NCBI GenBank assembly: GCA_002917075.1 | Contig: NTMA01000051.1 | Span: 186,001 to 250,000, forward strand | Length of the DNA: 64,000 bases | Source: Hawksworthiomyces lignivorus | Lineage: Eukaryota > Ascomycota > Sordariomycetes > Ophiostomatales > Ophiostomataceae | Direction: 5' to 3' | Part shown: positions 1 through 10,574 of the stretch, one piece after another | Layout of the letters: the number at the start of each line of letters is the position of its first letter | Position numbering within the stretch: position 1 is the first letter of the stretch | The notes under the pieces: generated by a model | Seen by the model: only the letters and a program-made list of their open reading frames with translations | Databases searched by the model: none | Told to the model about the DNA's origin: nothing | Translations under genes and position numbers: made by a program

Positions 1-699
1 GATAAAGCAGAGATGAACAATATATATTTCATAGAATCACTGGGGGCGGTCCCTCACCGACTAGGCAACTTTGTAGAGACAAAATGGTAATTAGTAATAC
101 CATTGTCCACGAAACGGAAGGCTAAAACTGCTGTAAGGCAGCCAACAGAGCCAACAACGAAATATTCAAGTGCATCGTTATTGGCGACTTTGAGGAGTAT
201 TACTATTAGAGATGGGCAAAATACAGAAGCCCCAAGAACCGCAGTTGACGACGCAGATGCTCAAGAGCGGGGCCCGATACTAGCTTCCTATAATAGCAAA
301 TTGCGTCGAAAAGAAATGCCATAGGAGCATATATTGGAAACAACAATGCCTACGACGCGCTTACCATTGCCTCTGGTGATCTCTTTGTCGATTTCAGACC
401 AAGTGTCTAAATTATAGAGACCACTTTCTACCCTCCACAGCAACCCACTTAGTCCAGTTAAAGCCTCGCGCAAAGTATCCTTACATAAGTGATTATCCTT
501 ACTAGCCTACGAAAGGCTGAAAGGTTCTGGGAATTCTAGCCACATTCCAGACATCCTTTATCAATTACTCGCCTCAAAGCTCCTAATAGATGGCACAAGA
601 TAATATATTGACTGACGGATAAGGCTTCTAGCTTGTCAAAAAGCAGGAATATACCTCACTTCCCGAACAACAGTAGTGACGAAATATCGTGACGCATTA
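1..699. other. Intergenic, no gene recognised
   Basis: Short open frames occur on both strands but none shows a recognisable domain or a supported exon structure. No repeat seen. Confidence 0.5.
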
Positions 700-2083
700 G
701 CACCACGACTGAGAGCGAATTCCAGAGTTACAACCCAGCAACCACTGAGCACCTGCAGACATTCGCAGTGCTTATGTCGAAGTTAAGGCTGCCCTAGGCA
801 AAGCACACGATACGTATAACAATGTCTGGCGTCATACTCCTGTCACAGAGCGGGGCCGACTCATGGTCAAAGTTGGGGCTCTCATGCGAGAGCGGACTGA
901 AGAATTGGTGCAGTGTGCCGCTTAAGAGCTCGGAAAGTTGATCTTTGAACTGAGGCTTGAAGTCGGGTGGTGTGTGGATATGTTCGAGTATTTTGCTGCC
1001 CAATGCGGAACGTCTCTTGCAGCCGGAGATTGTTAATTCCAATCCTGGATGTGCAATCTGGACAGAGCCTGTTGGTGTGATACTAGCCATTGAGCCTTGG
1101 AACTTCCCCTATCTTCAGTTGGCACGTGTGGCGGCACCACAACTCATGGCTGGGAATGTCTTGATTGCAAAACCCGCCCCCACCGTCCCGCAATCCGCAC
1201 TAAAATTTACGCAGCTCTTTCTCGACGCTAGAGTGCCTGAAGGCGTCTATACGAACGTGTTCGCCAGCGTCACACAGATAGGCAGCCTCATAGACGACTT
1301 CCGGGTGCACGGTATCACCTTCACAGGCAGTGAGCGAGGAGGCGCCGCTGTTGCCGAGCGTGCCGGATGGAACTTGAAAAAGGATGTACTTGAGCTAGGC
1401 GGCTCAGATCCATTCATCACTCTTCCTGATGCCCCCCTTGACAGCGCGGTAGCCATGGCAGTACGCGGGAGACTCTTCAATACTGGTCAAGGCTGCGCGG
1501 CCGTTAAACGAATTATTGTCGTCGGGAAGGAGCGAGGTCGCCAGGTTACGGAGGCGGTGGTGAACGCATTTTCTACTTTATATGCGGGCAACCCTGTTGA
1601 CCCATCGACTACTTTAAGCCCGATATTTTCTGAGAGGGGTCTCTATGGCTTGCTCGCGCAAATCGAGGCTGCTAAAGCTGCTGGTGCCACTGTCGCCGTC
1701 GGTGGAGGCAGAGTGGACCGGCCTGGATGGCACCTCGAGCCCACCGTCCTCACCGATATAAGCCCTCAAAATCCTATCTTTCACGAAGAGACATTTGGTC
1801 CAATAGCGAGTATATATGTGGTTAACAGCGAGGCTGAAGCAGTTCAGCTGGCCAATGCGACACGGTTTGGACTCAGTGCGTGTGTCATTACCCCCAGCAT
1901 TTCTCATGCGAAAGAGATTACATCGAATTTGGAGGTAGGGTGGTGTTCATCAATGGTATAGCGTTCTCTGGACCCGACATTCCGTTTGGTGGCGTAAAGA
2001 ATTCTGTATTTGGCAGGGAATTATCATATATCGGCTTCAACGAGTTCGTAAATAAGAAGCTGGTCTGGGTTACTCCGGCATGA
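700..2083 (+). pseudogene. Aldehyde dehydrogenase (succinate-semialdehyde dehydrogenase-like), broken
   Basis: The translation follows the NAD(P)-dependent aldehyde dehydrogenase fold: an N-terminal SYNPATTEHLQ segment, the cofactor region EPVGVILAIEPWNFPYLQ, the general-base Glu in VLELGGSDPF, and the nucleophile Cys in NTGQGCAAVKR. The C-terminal FGPIASIY and GGVKNSVFGRE segments are also present. These features fit the succinate-semialdehyde dehydrogenase branch, which oxidises an aldehyde to an acid with NAD(P)+. The gene is dead. I see no ATG at the expected start, a frameshift near 765-780, an in-frame TAA at 923-925, a frameshift near 1035, and another near 1930-1960. The longest intact piece is about 957-1961. 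Catalytic residues survive, so the loss looks fairly recent. Exact substrate cannot be told from sequence. Confidence 0.85.
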
Positions 2084-2731
2084 GAGTCTTCGATGGCCTA
2101 ACCTCATACTGTATCTACCCATGTGCCTCTCGAGTTTATCTAATCTTCAGTGATAATCATATACACTACATTAAGTAAGACTAGTTTTTATTTTTTAAGA
2201 TTTCAGTAACTTGCCCAAGTCTCGTACAAAGAAAGGCGAGTGCTAACCGTGTACAGTCGGTTGACTCTCCGCTTTGTAGAGCGATCAGTCCTTTTTGGTT
2301 GCAGTCTAATTCATTTTGTTACTATAAATATTAAAATTAGATATGCTTGACATCTTGTATGTCAGAAAATGAGACTCGATGCATCTCATCTGGTGTCATC
2401 GCTTTTGGCGGCGCATTGACATATCTTCTAGCTATGACTGGCCTATTGTTATACGGGAACTTCTTCTTCTGACGAGCTAGGTCAAGCAGAAATGTAAACA
2501 AGATGGTCGAAACAGTGGTTTACTTCAAACATAATGACGCAGCGTGCCTTGCATTCTCGCATATCAGAGGCTTGGAGGATATTAGAAGAGGCTCGTGAAC
2601 TGTTGCTCTGGGTTAGCAAGATTGTTTATGTGATAAAGCTGGTTAATTTCTATCTTGGCCCCAAGATTTTGTATAATTTCGGCATTATTCTCAGCCTTGT
2701 ATCTAATGGCGAGCGCTATGTTATAAAGTGT
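2084..2731. other. Intergenic spacer
   Basis: Spacer between the 3' ends of the convergent aldehyde dehydrogenase remnant and the amino-acid permease. Nothing recognisable is seen in it. Confidence 0.5.
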
Positions 2732-4525
2732 CTATTCGATAACAGCCCAGAGATATTTGATCCAGCCAGTCCTCTTTACCATAGGCTTCTCTGCGTCCAT
2801 AACTTCTTGTAGACCAGTTGTCATATCGACATCTACTGGCCGCCATGCCCATCCATCTTTCCAGAACCAGATACGATGGCCGAGGTACATACCCAAAAAG
2901 ATGGGTATACCGATATATGCCGTTAGAAAGTCGCTAGCCGACCAATTTACTGGAAAAAAAACAGTAAATCCATTCGTAAGACATGCTAATGTGAACATAA
3001 AGATAGCAATGTATGAGCCCCATGGCTGTAGCCAGTGGCGGTATGGTGTCTGGATGCCTTGGACGTCACAAGCCTTGCGGAAACGTAGGTATATAATGCA
3101 GCAACACACCCAAGATGTCATGCCCCAAGTATTGGTGAGGTTGACGAACCAATTGAAGACGACCGAGCCTGACGATGCGACATTCAAGTAGGCTAAAGCT
3201 GTGAAAAGAGAGCTGATACCTACAGATACGTAAGGAACACCCCGGCGATTGCAGATGCGGCAGAATTTCGGGGCAGAGCCTTGGACGGCCAAGGAATACA
3301 ATGCCCGACTAGATATGTAGAGGAAGGAATTGCCTGAGGACCACGCAGAGATGAGAATAACTGCATTGATAATATGAGGAAGGACAGCGATACCAGCATT
3401 TGCAATGCCAACAACAAAGGGAGACGATCCAGCACCAGCGCCGCCATTAGTCAATCGAGCGTCATTCGCAGGGCAGATGACACCAATCGCGAGGACTGAG
3501 AGAACGTAAAAAATAACTAGACGATAAAAATAGCGACGGGAAGCGATGGGCAGATTACGACGTGGGTTCTCCATTTCTCCAGCCGTTACAACAATTAGCT
3601 CAGGGGCAAAGGTAAATGGAAACACGCAAGAAATAAAGGTGTGCCAAAACGAAACAAAGAGTCCTGTACTTCCATGAAGCTCCCCGTACTCAAAAGCGGC
3701 ACCTGGATGCTTCCAGTAACGGAAGCCAAGTCTGTCATGTGAGGGACCACCGCCCCAGAATAGAATAAACGACAAGATAAGAAGACCAATCATCATGATA
3801 ACCTGAACGATGTTAGACTTGACCATAGCAAGTTGACTGAGATAAGAGTTTGTCACATGCCTTTGTACCTGCAAACCAAAATTCAGTTTCTCCGTAGAAT
3901 CTCACAGGAAGGAAGTTTAGTCCAATAATGACAACCAGCATAATCGTAATCCAGACGGCAATGTTCACGTTGTTCGGCCAGTAATTGATTACTAGACCGG
4001 CAGCTGTAATCTCGTACGGAACTAGGATTCCCAAAGCATACCAGTACAGGTAGCCGAGCGAGAAACCCATCGACCGCGAGACATATCTATACCCGTAGTA
4101 AGACATACTCGCTCCATGTACGGGGAGATATGCTGCGATTTCAGTAATGGCGGTTACGACACAAAGAACTAATATTGTCATAAGTACATAGCCAGCTAGA
4201 ATGAAGGCAGGGCCTCCATTCGCAAGAGTCTGGCCAGATCCGACAAATAAGCTAACCAAGGAGTTAAGTTGTCAGTAGTGTCTGTTCAGAAGTTTTTGAA
4301 AAGCCTAGTGGAGGGATCAATAGAATCTCACCCAGTTCCGATTGTGCCACCTAACGCTATCATCTGGGCATGTCGACTCTTCAAACCACGATGCGTAATC
4401 TCGTACTGATCATCAAGGAGGCCATCAGCAACCGTCTGTACGTTGCCACTCTGCACGTCCGTGGGCGTTTTTTCAGAAGGACTAGAGGCTTTTTCCGGAT
4501 CGATAGAATCGTGCTTCGCCGACAT
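2732..4525 (-). CDS. Amino-acid permease, APC superfamily (fungal AAT family), intact
   Basis: Plasma-membrane proton-coupled amino-acid importer of the yeast amino-acid transporter family. Exons read on the minus strand are 4525-4332, 4251-3861 and 3802-2732. They sum to 1,656 nt, or 551 aa, the usual length for the family. The family signature spans the first junction: HAQMIALGGTIGTG joins LFVGSG. Conserved SYYGYRYVSRSMGF, PVRFYGETEFWFAGTK, FWGGGPSHDRLGFRYWK and ENPRRNLP segments follow, with about 12 hydrophobic spans. Intron 1 (4331-4252) is GT-AG. Intron 2 (3860-3803) begins GCATGT and ends TTCAG, with branch-like CTAAC; the reading across it needs a GC donor. The start ATG heads a charged cytoplasmic tail. 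Substrate specificity is not assignable. No frame lesion is seen, unlike its neighbours. Confidence 0.9.
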
Positions 4526-6100
4526 CGTTTCTGATGATCAAGCGCGACAACGCCTGCCCCAATTGATGAGTAAGGCTATAGCTCGCGTCAGGGGAATAAT
4601 TCAATCGACTGTGGAATATAATAGTCTTTACTCAGAAGACAATGAATGGATTGTAGGAAAGATAGGACAAGGTCGATGGTCATCGGTGCTTTAAGAGTAC
4701 TCATGAAAAATAGGTTGGTTGGCAGAAGCATCGATTGTTCCTTGTTTTTTTGCTTCCAAGTATTACGGTATATATAAAGGAAGCTCCCTTATCTCGCCAA
4801 GCTGCCTAGAGTGACATCGCTTCTTTTAATTCCTCATCGTAAGCACAATCAGTATACATTGCCACTCTGCGTCGTATGTCTGACGCGCGAATATTGCGAG
4901 AATGATAAGACATTTTTTAATTGAGTTTGTAAGAAATTACTAATAAAAAATCCTATAAGATTTTCAAAGCTTGGTGGTCTAGATATTGATTTTATTTCCT
5001 TTTATTTTACCAGCATTATTTGTTGCGGTTTAGGTATGGAATTTTTGTTTAGTACATAGATACTGTCAGAAGTAATTTTAAATCAGGCTAGATTAGCAAA
5101 TTACGGATTTACGACTAGGCACATATGTATGCTTCACATAAAGAGAATTACAAAAAATCCCATTTATATATTAAAAATGTTTTTAAATTGTTTTTCGTTA
5201 AATATTTCATAATAAAATAACTTATGTGTGCATTCATATGACATGGTAATAGTAAGGTGAGCAAACTCCTCTACTCAACCTTACCAACAAGACAACCATA
5301 GACCTCAAAGCAAGCAAGAGCCTTACGACTATTTAGTTTAATATGTGCTTAGCTAACGTCGAAATGGAAGGCGGCTGCTCAGGCGGTGACCCCATAGATG
5401 CATAAATGCTAGCCTTCTGTCACCGTACAACACTCTGGTCGGGAGCGTACGCACAGTGAAATTGTTGTCGGGTAGCCGAGGCTCTGCATCTTTAAGGCGC
5501 TTTCTGGCAGACGTGGGCAATTATTGAGTAGGTACTTCGCGAGAGGGATGAAAGAGGCTTGCTTGCTGTTCTATCTCTGAGTTATTTCTCCCTCTTCGTC
5601 CTTTTTTGATATCTTTTGAAGCTGCAATAATATTGCTCCATACTGAGTGGGGGCCCTAGCCGATCGATCCTCACCTGATATTTAAGGAGGCCTCGATGGT
5701 CTCTCACACAAATTTTCTGCCGCCACGTGAGCAAAGGCAGATTACTCACAGGGTTGTGGCCTGTCTCAGCCCCCGACTCAACATATAGCAAAATCCTCTC
5801 TTTATACGACGTAGTACCTATCAAGTTAGAGGTCAGGCATCTAGTTCGTAGCTTTACTAAACCATCTCTTATTAACTTATTGATAAACTTATTAAGTTGT
5901 ATCTCTCTAAAAGAGAGGCTTTCTATCAAAGACTTCTCTTGCTTTCTTATCCCATGCACATGATAAAAGTCACATCACTCTTTTCATTTGGCCGAAGGGA
6001 TGTGGAGGCTCGTAGAACTATCTATCAAGAATTCTTCTTGTTCCAGAGAGATTTAATCAATTTATTCAGTATTTTTTGCATACCTCTTCCATGTAACTAA
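4526..6100. other. AT-rich intergenic region
   Basis: Upstream region of the permease, becoming AT-rich from about 4900. TTTATATATACC on the minus strand near 4769-4782 could be a TATA-like element for the permease. A 125-codon minus-strand open frame at 5582-5959 shows no known motif and I do not call it a gene. Confidence 0.4.
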
Positions 6101-6104
6101 ACAC

Positions 6105-6300
6105 ATGAAGGAAATGGAAACTCTTGGTCGTTGCATAGACGCAAGGAAAAAAAGTACATTGAGGACTGCGTGCGATATGTGTCACCTGCGGAAGGTTCAA
6201 GTGAGGTCCATCAGCCAATTACTAAAAATATATCCTTTCTGGCGTCTTGTATATCTAATACCTGATATCATGCAAATTTGCAACTGCGTCAGATAAACCC
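6105..6300 (+). pseudogene. Possible remnant of a Zn2Cys6 DNA-binding domain
   Basis: The short translation RTACDMCHLRKVQ resembles the first half of a fungal Zn(II)2Cys6 binuclear cluster (CxxC plus basic RK). It is followed by what could be an intron donor (GTGAGG). A possible second half containing QICNC lies near 6272, but spacing and the remaining cysteines do not fit and a stop follows. No downstream regulatory domain is visible. This is probably a fragment; a chance match cannot be excluded. Confidence 0.3.
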
Positions 6301-6639
6301 GTCGCGCAATACTTCGCTGCCGCCGAGTGCTCGAATAGTGATCGTTTAAGCGGTAACCATCTATGCATGTGACATTATTAAATAGCTGAAGGTTAAAATA
6401 TAAATTATTATAATAGTTTTAAGGGACTTATTGTATACTTCTTGACAGTTCACTTTTTATCTTTGTCCAGCTTATGTTATCATGGCGACATCGCGCTGCT
6501 CGGATCTGGCTTCGACTCTTTCCAGCTAAGTACGCCATCCAAGCTTTTCGTTGTTTGTCTGTCCAGTGGCAAGATACGGCTAATTAGAAGCCATGTGCTT
6601 CTGATAAGCACATAACCCTGTGAACTCACTGATTGTTTA

Positions 6640-8369
6640 ATAGGAGGATATGTAGGGCCCTCGCTAACCTACTTACTTCGCGTAGGTGCTGCTCTCTGGC
6701 GCACGCTGTGGATTTGTGGATTTAAGCCTCACAAACGACAACTTATTCGTTATAGATCAAATCTACGGTCCGTCTCGGGCTAAAGAATTACTTTCCGCTG
6801 AACAGTACGCACGCCAATGTTATGCAGCCACAACTGGTGGCCCCGGTTACGATAGCTATGTCAAAAGTCGTTTGCGACCGCCAATTGTCAACACTACCGC
6901 ACACTGTCCGTTTCTATCCGTGGTCTGTTGGAATTCGAGCTCAAATCTACTTTGGACACTGGATATTTGGATAGTCACGAAGATTTCGGGCGTAATACGC
7001 AGCCAGATCAAAGATTTTACTATCGGCGAATAGTTCATTGTGGCCCTCTTAAGACCGACGGATATGCATCATACACGAATCTGTCAGCCAACCAATCAAA
7101 CGTAATGTATCATTACGGAAATGCGACGAGTACGAATGGCAGTACTGTCAATTACACGGCACAGTTCTCTAGAGACGATTTCTATAAACTTAGCGACTTT
7201 GAGGAAAATCATGGAAGCACAAATTATGACTATTCCATACGGTAGGTGTGTGTTTCTAGTACTTGCTATTTTATGTACTAATTCTCTATTTTACCCTCAG
7301 CTTTGACTATGTGTCTCCCCACGGTGGATTAGTCGATCCCCTGACATCGAGTTTTCTGCCTATTCCGGAATTGGAGAGGGAGGATGCCGATATCTACTTA
7401 TTTTTCCTGACAGCAACCGGCGTCATTTTTTTTGAGCCCATGTTAGATGACTAGTATAAGGCCTAGGTTCCCCTCTCGCATGTTTAGAGCAGCATCAAAT
7501 CTGTATTCCAGACCCGACCGAAAATAGGAAATGTACGCCACTGATGAGCTTCGCTGACGTCTTGAACGCGCGCCACGTCACAAGCTTTCTATCCGGGGCT
7601 TTGGGGACCAGGCAACGCGGCATGGAATGGATGCTCAACACCACCATAAGTAAAATGATGCGGACCATGTACCCAATTTCTGGCCTAGGTATTCAGTGGT
7701 TAACAGCCGGGTCGGCCTCGATGGAGGCCATCAAGGGCCGTTACCTGTCGACCAGTGGCAACAGGAAGTGCAGGCACAGTTCCTAACCGCTGTCATGGGA
7801 CCTCCTAATTTAAAGCTTGATCTAGTCTTTCGATTTGCAGAAGCGCCTGTTGAAAAACAGCTTTGCAACAATCAGGTTGGTAACCTTTCCTCAATTGATA
7901 TATACCGGGACATCTACCTATACCCTGTTTAATGTTTAGAATGGTTATAATGAGACTGGGAATACAGAAATTACGCGATACGGATTATATATCTTTTAGT
8001 CTTTTCGGAGTTATCCTCGTTTTCGTGGTCGGAGGTGCTATTATACTTTTGTCCCTAGTTTTAGACCCCGCTGCGAACTATCTATGGAAGCACAAGGGCT
8101 ACCGACCATACGCGACTCTCGAATGGATATCGAACGAAACGCTACAACTTAAGAGGTTGACACATGAAGGGATTGGATTGGGCGCATGGTCTGGGGCTAC
8201 AGAGAAGGTGCCAGTAACCGAAGCAGATGAGCTTTTGGGAACACTGGACATCTCTGATCCCGCTCACCCAAAGTTGCAAGGCTTGAACCCCTCTAGCACG
8301 CAAGGAGATTTCGAGGAAACCAGATATAGTGAGACTGAAGCAGGAGATAAGCAGATTGAATGTATCTGA
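6640..8369 (+). pseudogene. Fungal multi-span membrane protein of unknown function, frameshifted
   Basis: Successive frames give one conserved-looking protein: an extracellular part with many N-glycosylation sequons (NLSANQSN, YGNATSTNGS), an LDTGYLDSHEDFG segment, the LPVDQWQQEV segment, and one strong membrane span (SFSLFGVILVFVVGGAIILLSL). A cytoplasmic tail containing YATLEWISNETLQLKRL follows. I recall this layout from uncharacterised fungal membrane proteins; no function is known to me. Intron 7242-7300 (GTAGGT..CTCAG) fits in phase. Lesions are a frameshift near 6915-6940, a stop near 7452, and a frameshift near 7700. The end, 7932-8369, is open. The 5' end is not resolved. It sits beside the transposon block. 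Confidence 0.55.
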
Positions 8370-8641
8370 AACCGAAGAAGGTGTATGATTCTGAATCGAA
8401 AATTGTATGGTTTCAGTCCTTTCTTAGTCTCTTGTGCCAACTCTAATATCAGTCCACCAACCCTCAAATTGGTTTCGTAATGGATGAGTGTCCGAAAACT
8501 ACCATATTTTACAACGATATTCTATATCCTAAAAGCATAAAAGGAATTTTTGACATCAATAACTCCAACTTAATAGTCGTTCTCCTGCGATGTTGATAAC
8601 AGACAATTCGATGGTCCATGTCACTAGAGGCAGTAAACCGA
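8370..8641. other. Spacer before the nested transposon
   Basis: Non-coding stretch ending at the 9-bp target duplication of the MULE. Nothing recognised. Confidence 0.5.
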
Positions 8642-8650
8642 GCGCATCAT
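8642..8650. repeat. MULE target-site duplication, left copy
   Basis: GCGCATCAT directly abuts the left terminal inverted repeat. The identical 9 bases follow the right terminal repeat at 26247-26255. Nine bases is the usual duplication length for Mutator-like elements. Confidence 0.92.
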
Positions 8651-8737
8651 GGCGGGTGATACATCCACAGGGCGAATTCTACAACCACAGGGCCACTAAG
8701 CCTAATTAGGCAACGTTTAATTGTTTTTCCGCTCCCT
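8651..8737 (+). repeat. MULE left terminal inverted repeat (87 bp)
   Basis: Begins GGCGGGTGATACATCC and ends TTTTTCCGCTCCCT. It is the exact reverse complement of 26160-26246, with no mismatch seen by eye. Confidence 0.95.
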
Positions 8738-10064
8738 ACAGCTTAGACACTTAGAGCCCCTATTCTAAACTAAAGCCTCGCGATAGCTGAATTGAAATAT
8801 CACCAAATATCACCAATTTGACAGAAAAAATGGCCACCTCCCTACCCTCCGAAGGCTTCCATCCTTTACCGGAGCCCCCTCCGGAGCCTCTACCGTACGG
8901 CCCCCCTCCGAAGCCTCTCGAGCCCCCTCCTCCTACCGTATACGAGTCACAAGAAGACCTTTTCCAGGCCATAAATAACTGGTCAAAACCAAGAGGCTAC
9001 GCGTTCAGTATTGCGAATTCATACAAAGAAGCAGGCCTGCGAATTGTTATATATGCCTGCGACAAATACGGCAGTTTCCGGAATAGAACTGAAAAGCGGC
9101 GCCGTAATACTAATACACGGAAGACTGGTTGTCGTTTTTCAGTTCTTGCCAAAGAAACAAGATACAATACTTGGTCTTTGTAATATAGACAGGATTCTGT
9201 TTGTTTATTACACAATCACGAGCCTTCTCATCATTATACGATTCATGTAGTCCATCGCCAGTTGTCAGAAAATCAAACTGAAGTTATATTTAACTTAGTA
9301 CAAAACGGCGTTGTACCAAAAAATATCGTCACAATTTTACGTCATTAATTTCAGACTCCGACAACATAACGGAATATATATAACCAAATTGCGAAGGCAA
9401 GGAGACAACAGTACCAAGGACATGGTCCAACATAATCATTTATTGATAGTTTGGATAATTCTGGATTTATTAGTCGTATTATCACGGATAATATAGACAG
9501 AATTACAACTATTTTTTTTACACATGTCGAGTCAATTCAATATTATCAGTCCTATTCTAATGTGGTAATACTTAATTGTACTTATAAGACAAACTAATAC
9601 AATATACTATTTCTTGATATAATTGGTGTTGATGTTTGTCATAAGTCTTTTTGTATTGTTTTTGCGTTTTTGGTTGGAGAGACTGAATTGGACTATCTTT
9701 GAGTATTGAGTTTACTACAAGACGTGAATCACGATTACAATATTAATCCTTCGTCAATTATTCTGACTAATTGTTGTATTACGTATATAAACGTTATAGA
9801 TGAGATTTTTTCTCAATCAACCGTTCTTTTGTGTCGTTGACATATAAATATAACTGTACAAAGACATTGTAAGTCGGCCCTAAAGGAACAATGGGAAGAC
9901 TTTCAAGTCATGTGGAAGTCTATTCTTCAATCGTCAAATGTAATAACCTATTACCAACGTATAATCGTTTTTCGGTCTCAATTTAAAGAAGATTTCAAGT
10001 CTGAAGTGGAATACGTTAAAGACAATTGGTTAAAGAAATATCGATATAAATTTGTTCAATATTA

Positions 10065-10069
10065 AGTAA
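10065..10069. repeat. Target duplication of gypsy copy 1, left
   Basis: AGTAA precedes the element; GATAA follows it at 17362-17366. Both fit one original GGTAA, with a different G-to-A change in each copy. The transposase frame is restored exactly if one copy is removed, which supports the call. Confidence 0.6.
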
Positions 10070-10574
10070 TGTTACAAAGTTACAATAAACAATGTATAGA
10101 GTGATCAAGTCTAATGTTTATGTTCTAAGTAAGAATTGCGTAATATATCAATATATACAATAAGGACACTGAATGATAGAGAAGTGTTCTGTGTAAGTCT
10201 CAAGATTCAAACAAACGATAACGATTGGATCGTTATCGTAAATTATCTAAGTTATCTAGATAGAGAATGTGTAATTATATAGATGTACAACTTTATTCGT
10301 ACTTTATATCTAAACTTTATATTTCGTATGAAGTTCATTCTTGTTTTATATCTAAACTTTATTCTTCGTATAAAGTTTAGTTACGTAATTCTTCTAATAT
10401 AATATTTTTATTAATATTTAAGTTCGTATGGTATATTTATCTATTTTAGTATAATATTAATATTAGTTCTTTATGGTATTATCTTCATTAATATATTAGT
10501 ATATTTATTTTATTATATTTTATCGTTTTTCTCTTAAGATCTTAATTTAAGTTTTTTCGTTTTATTTCGTAATA
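10070..10574 (-). repeat. Gypsy copy 1, 3' LTR (505 bp)
   Basis: Starts TGTTACAAAG and ends CGTAATA on the plus strand. It aligns in the same direction with 16857-17361 and inverted with 17977-18481 and 24763-25267. Contains the marker GATAACGATTGGATCGTTATC near 10217, itself an inverted repeat. Confidence 0.9.

Noticed and set aside
2757..3191. 144-codon plus-strand frame
   Set aside because: It is the shadow of the amino-acid permease exon on the opposite strand.
5582..5959. 125-codon minus-strand frame
   Set aside because: No motif, no splice context, and overlapping open frames on the other strand; likely chance in AT-rich DNA.
10217..10240. GATAACG inverted motif repeated in each gypsy LTR, considered as an operator or CRISPR-like repeat
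   Set aside because: It occurs once per LTR at fixed position, so it is part of the LTR; there is no array with spacers anywhere in the window.
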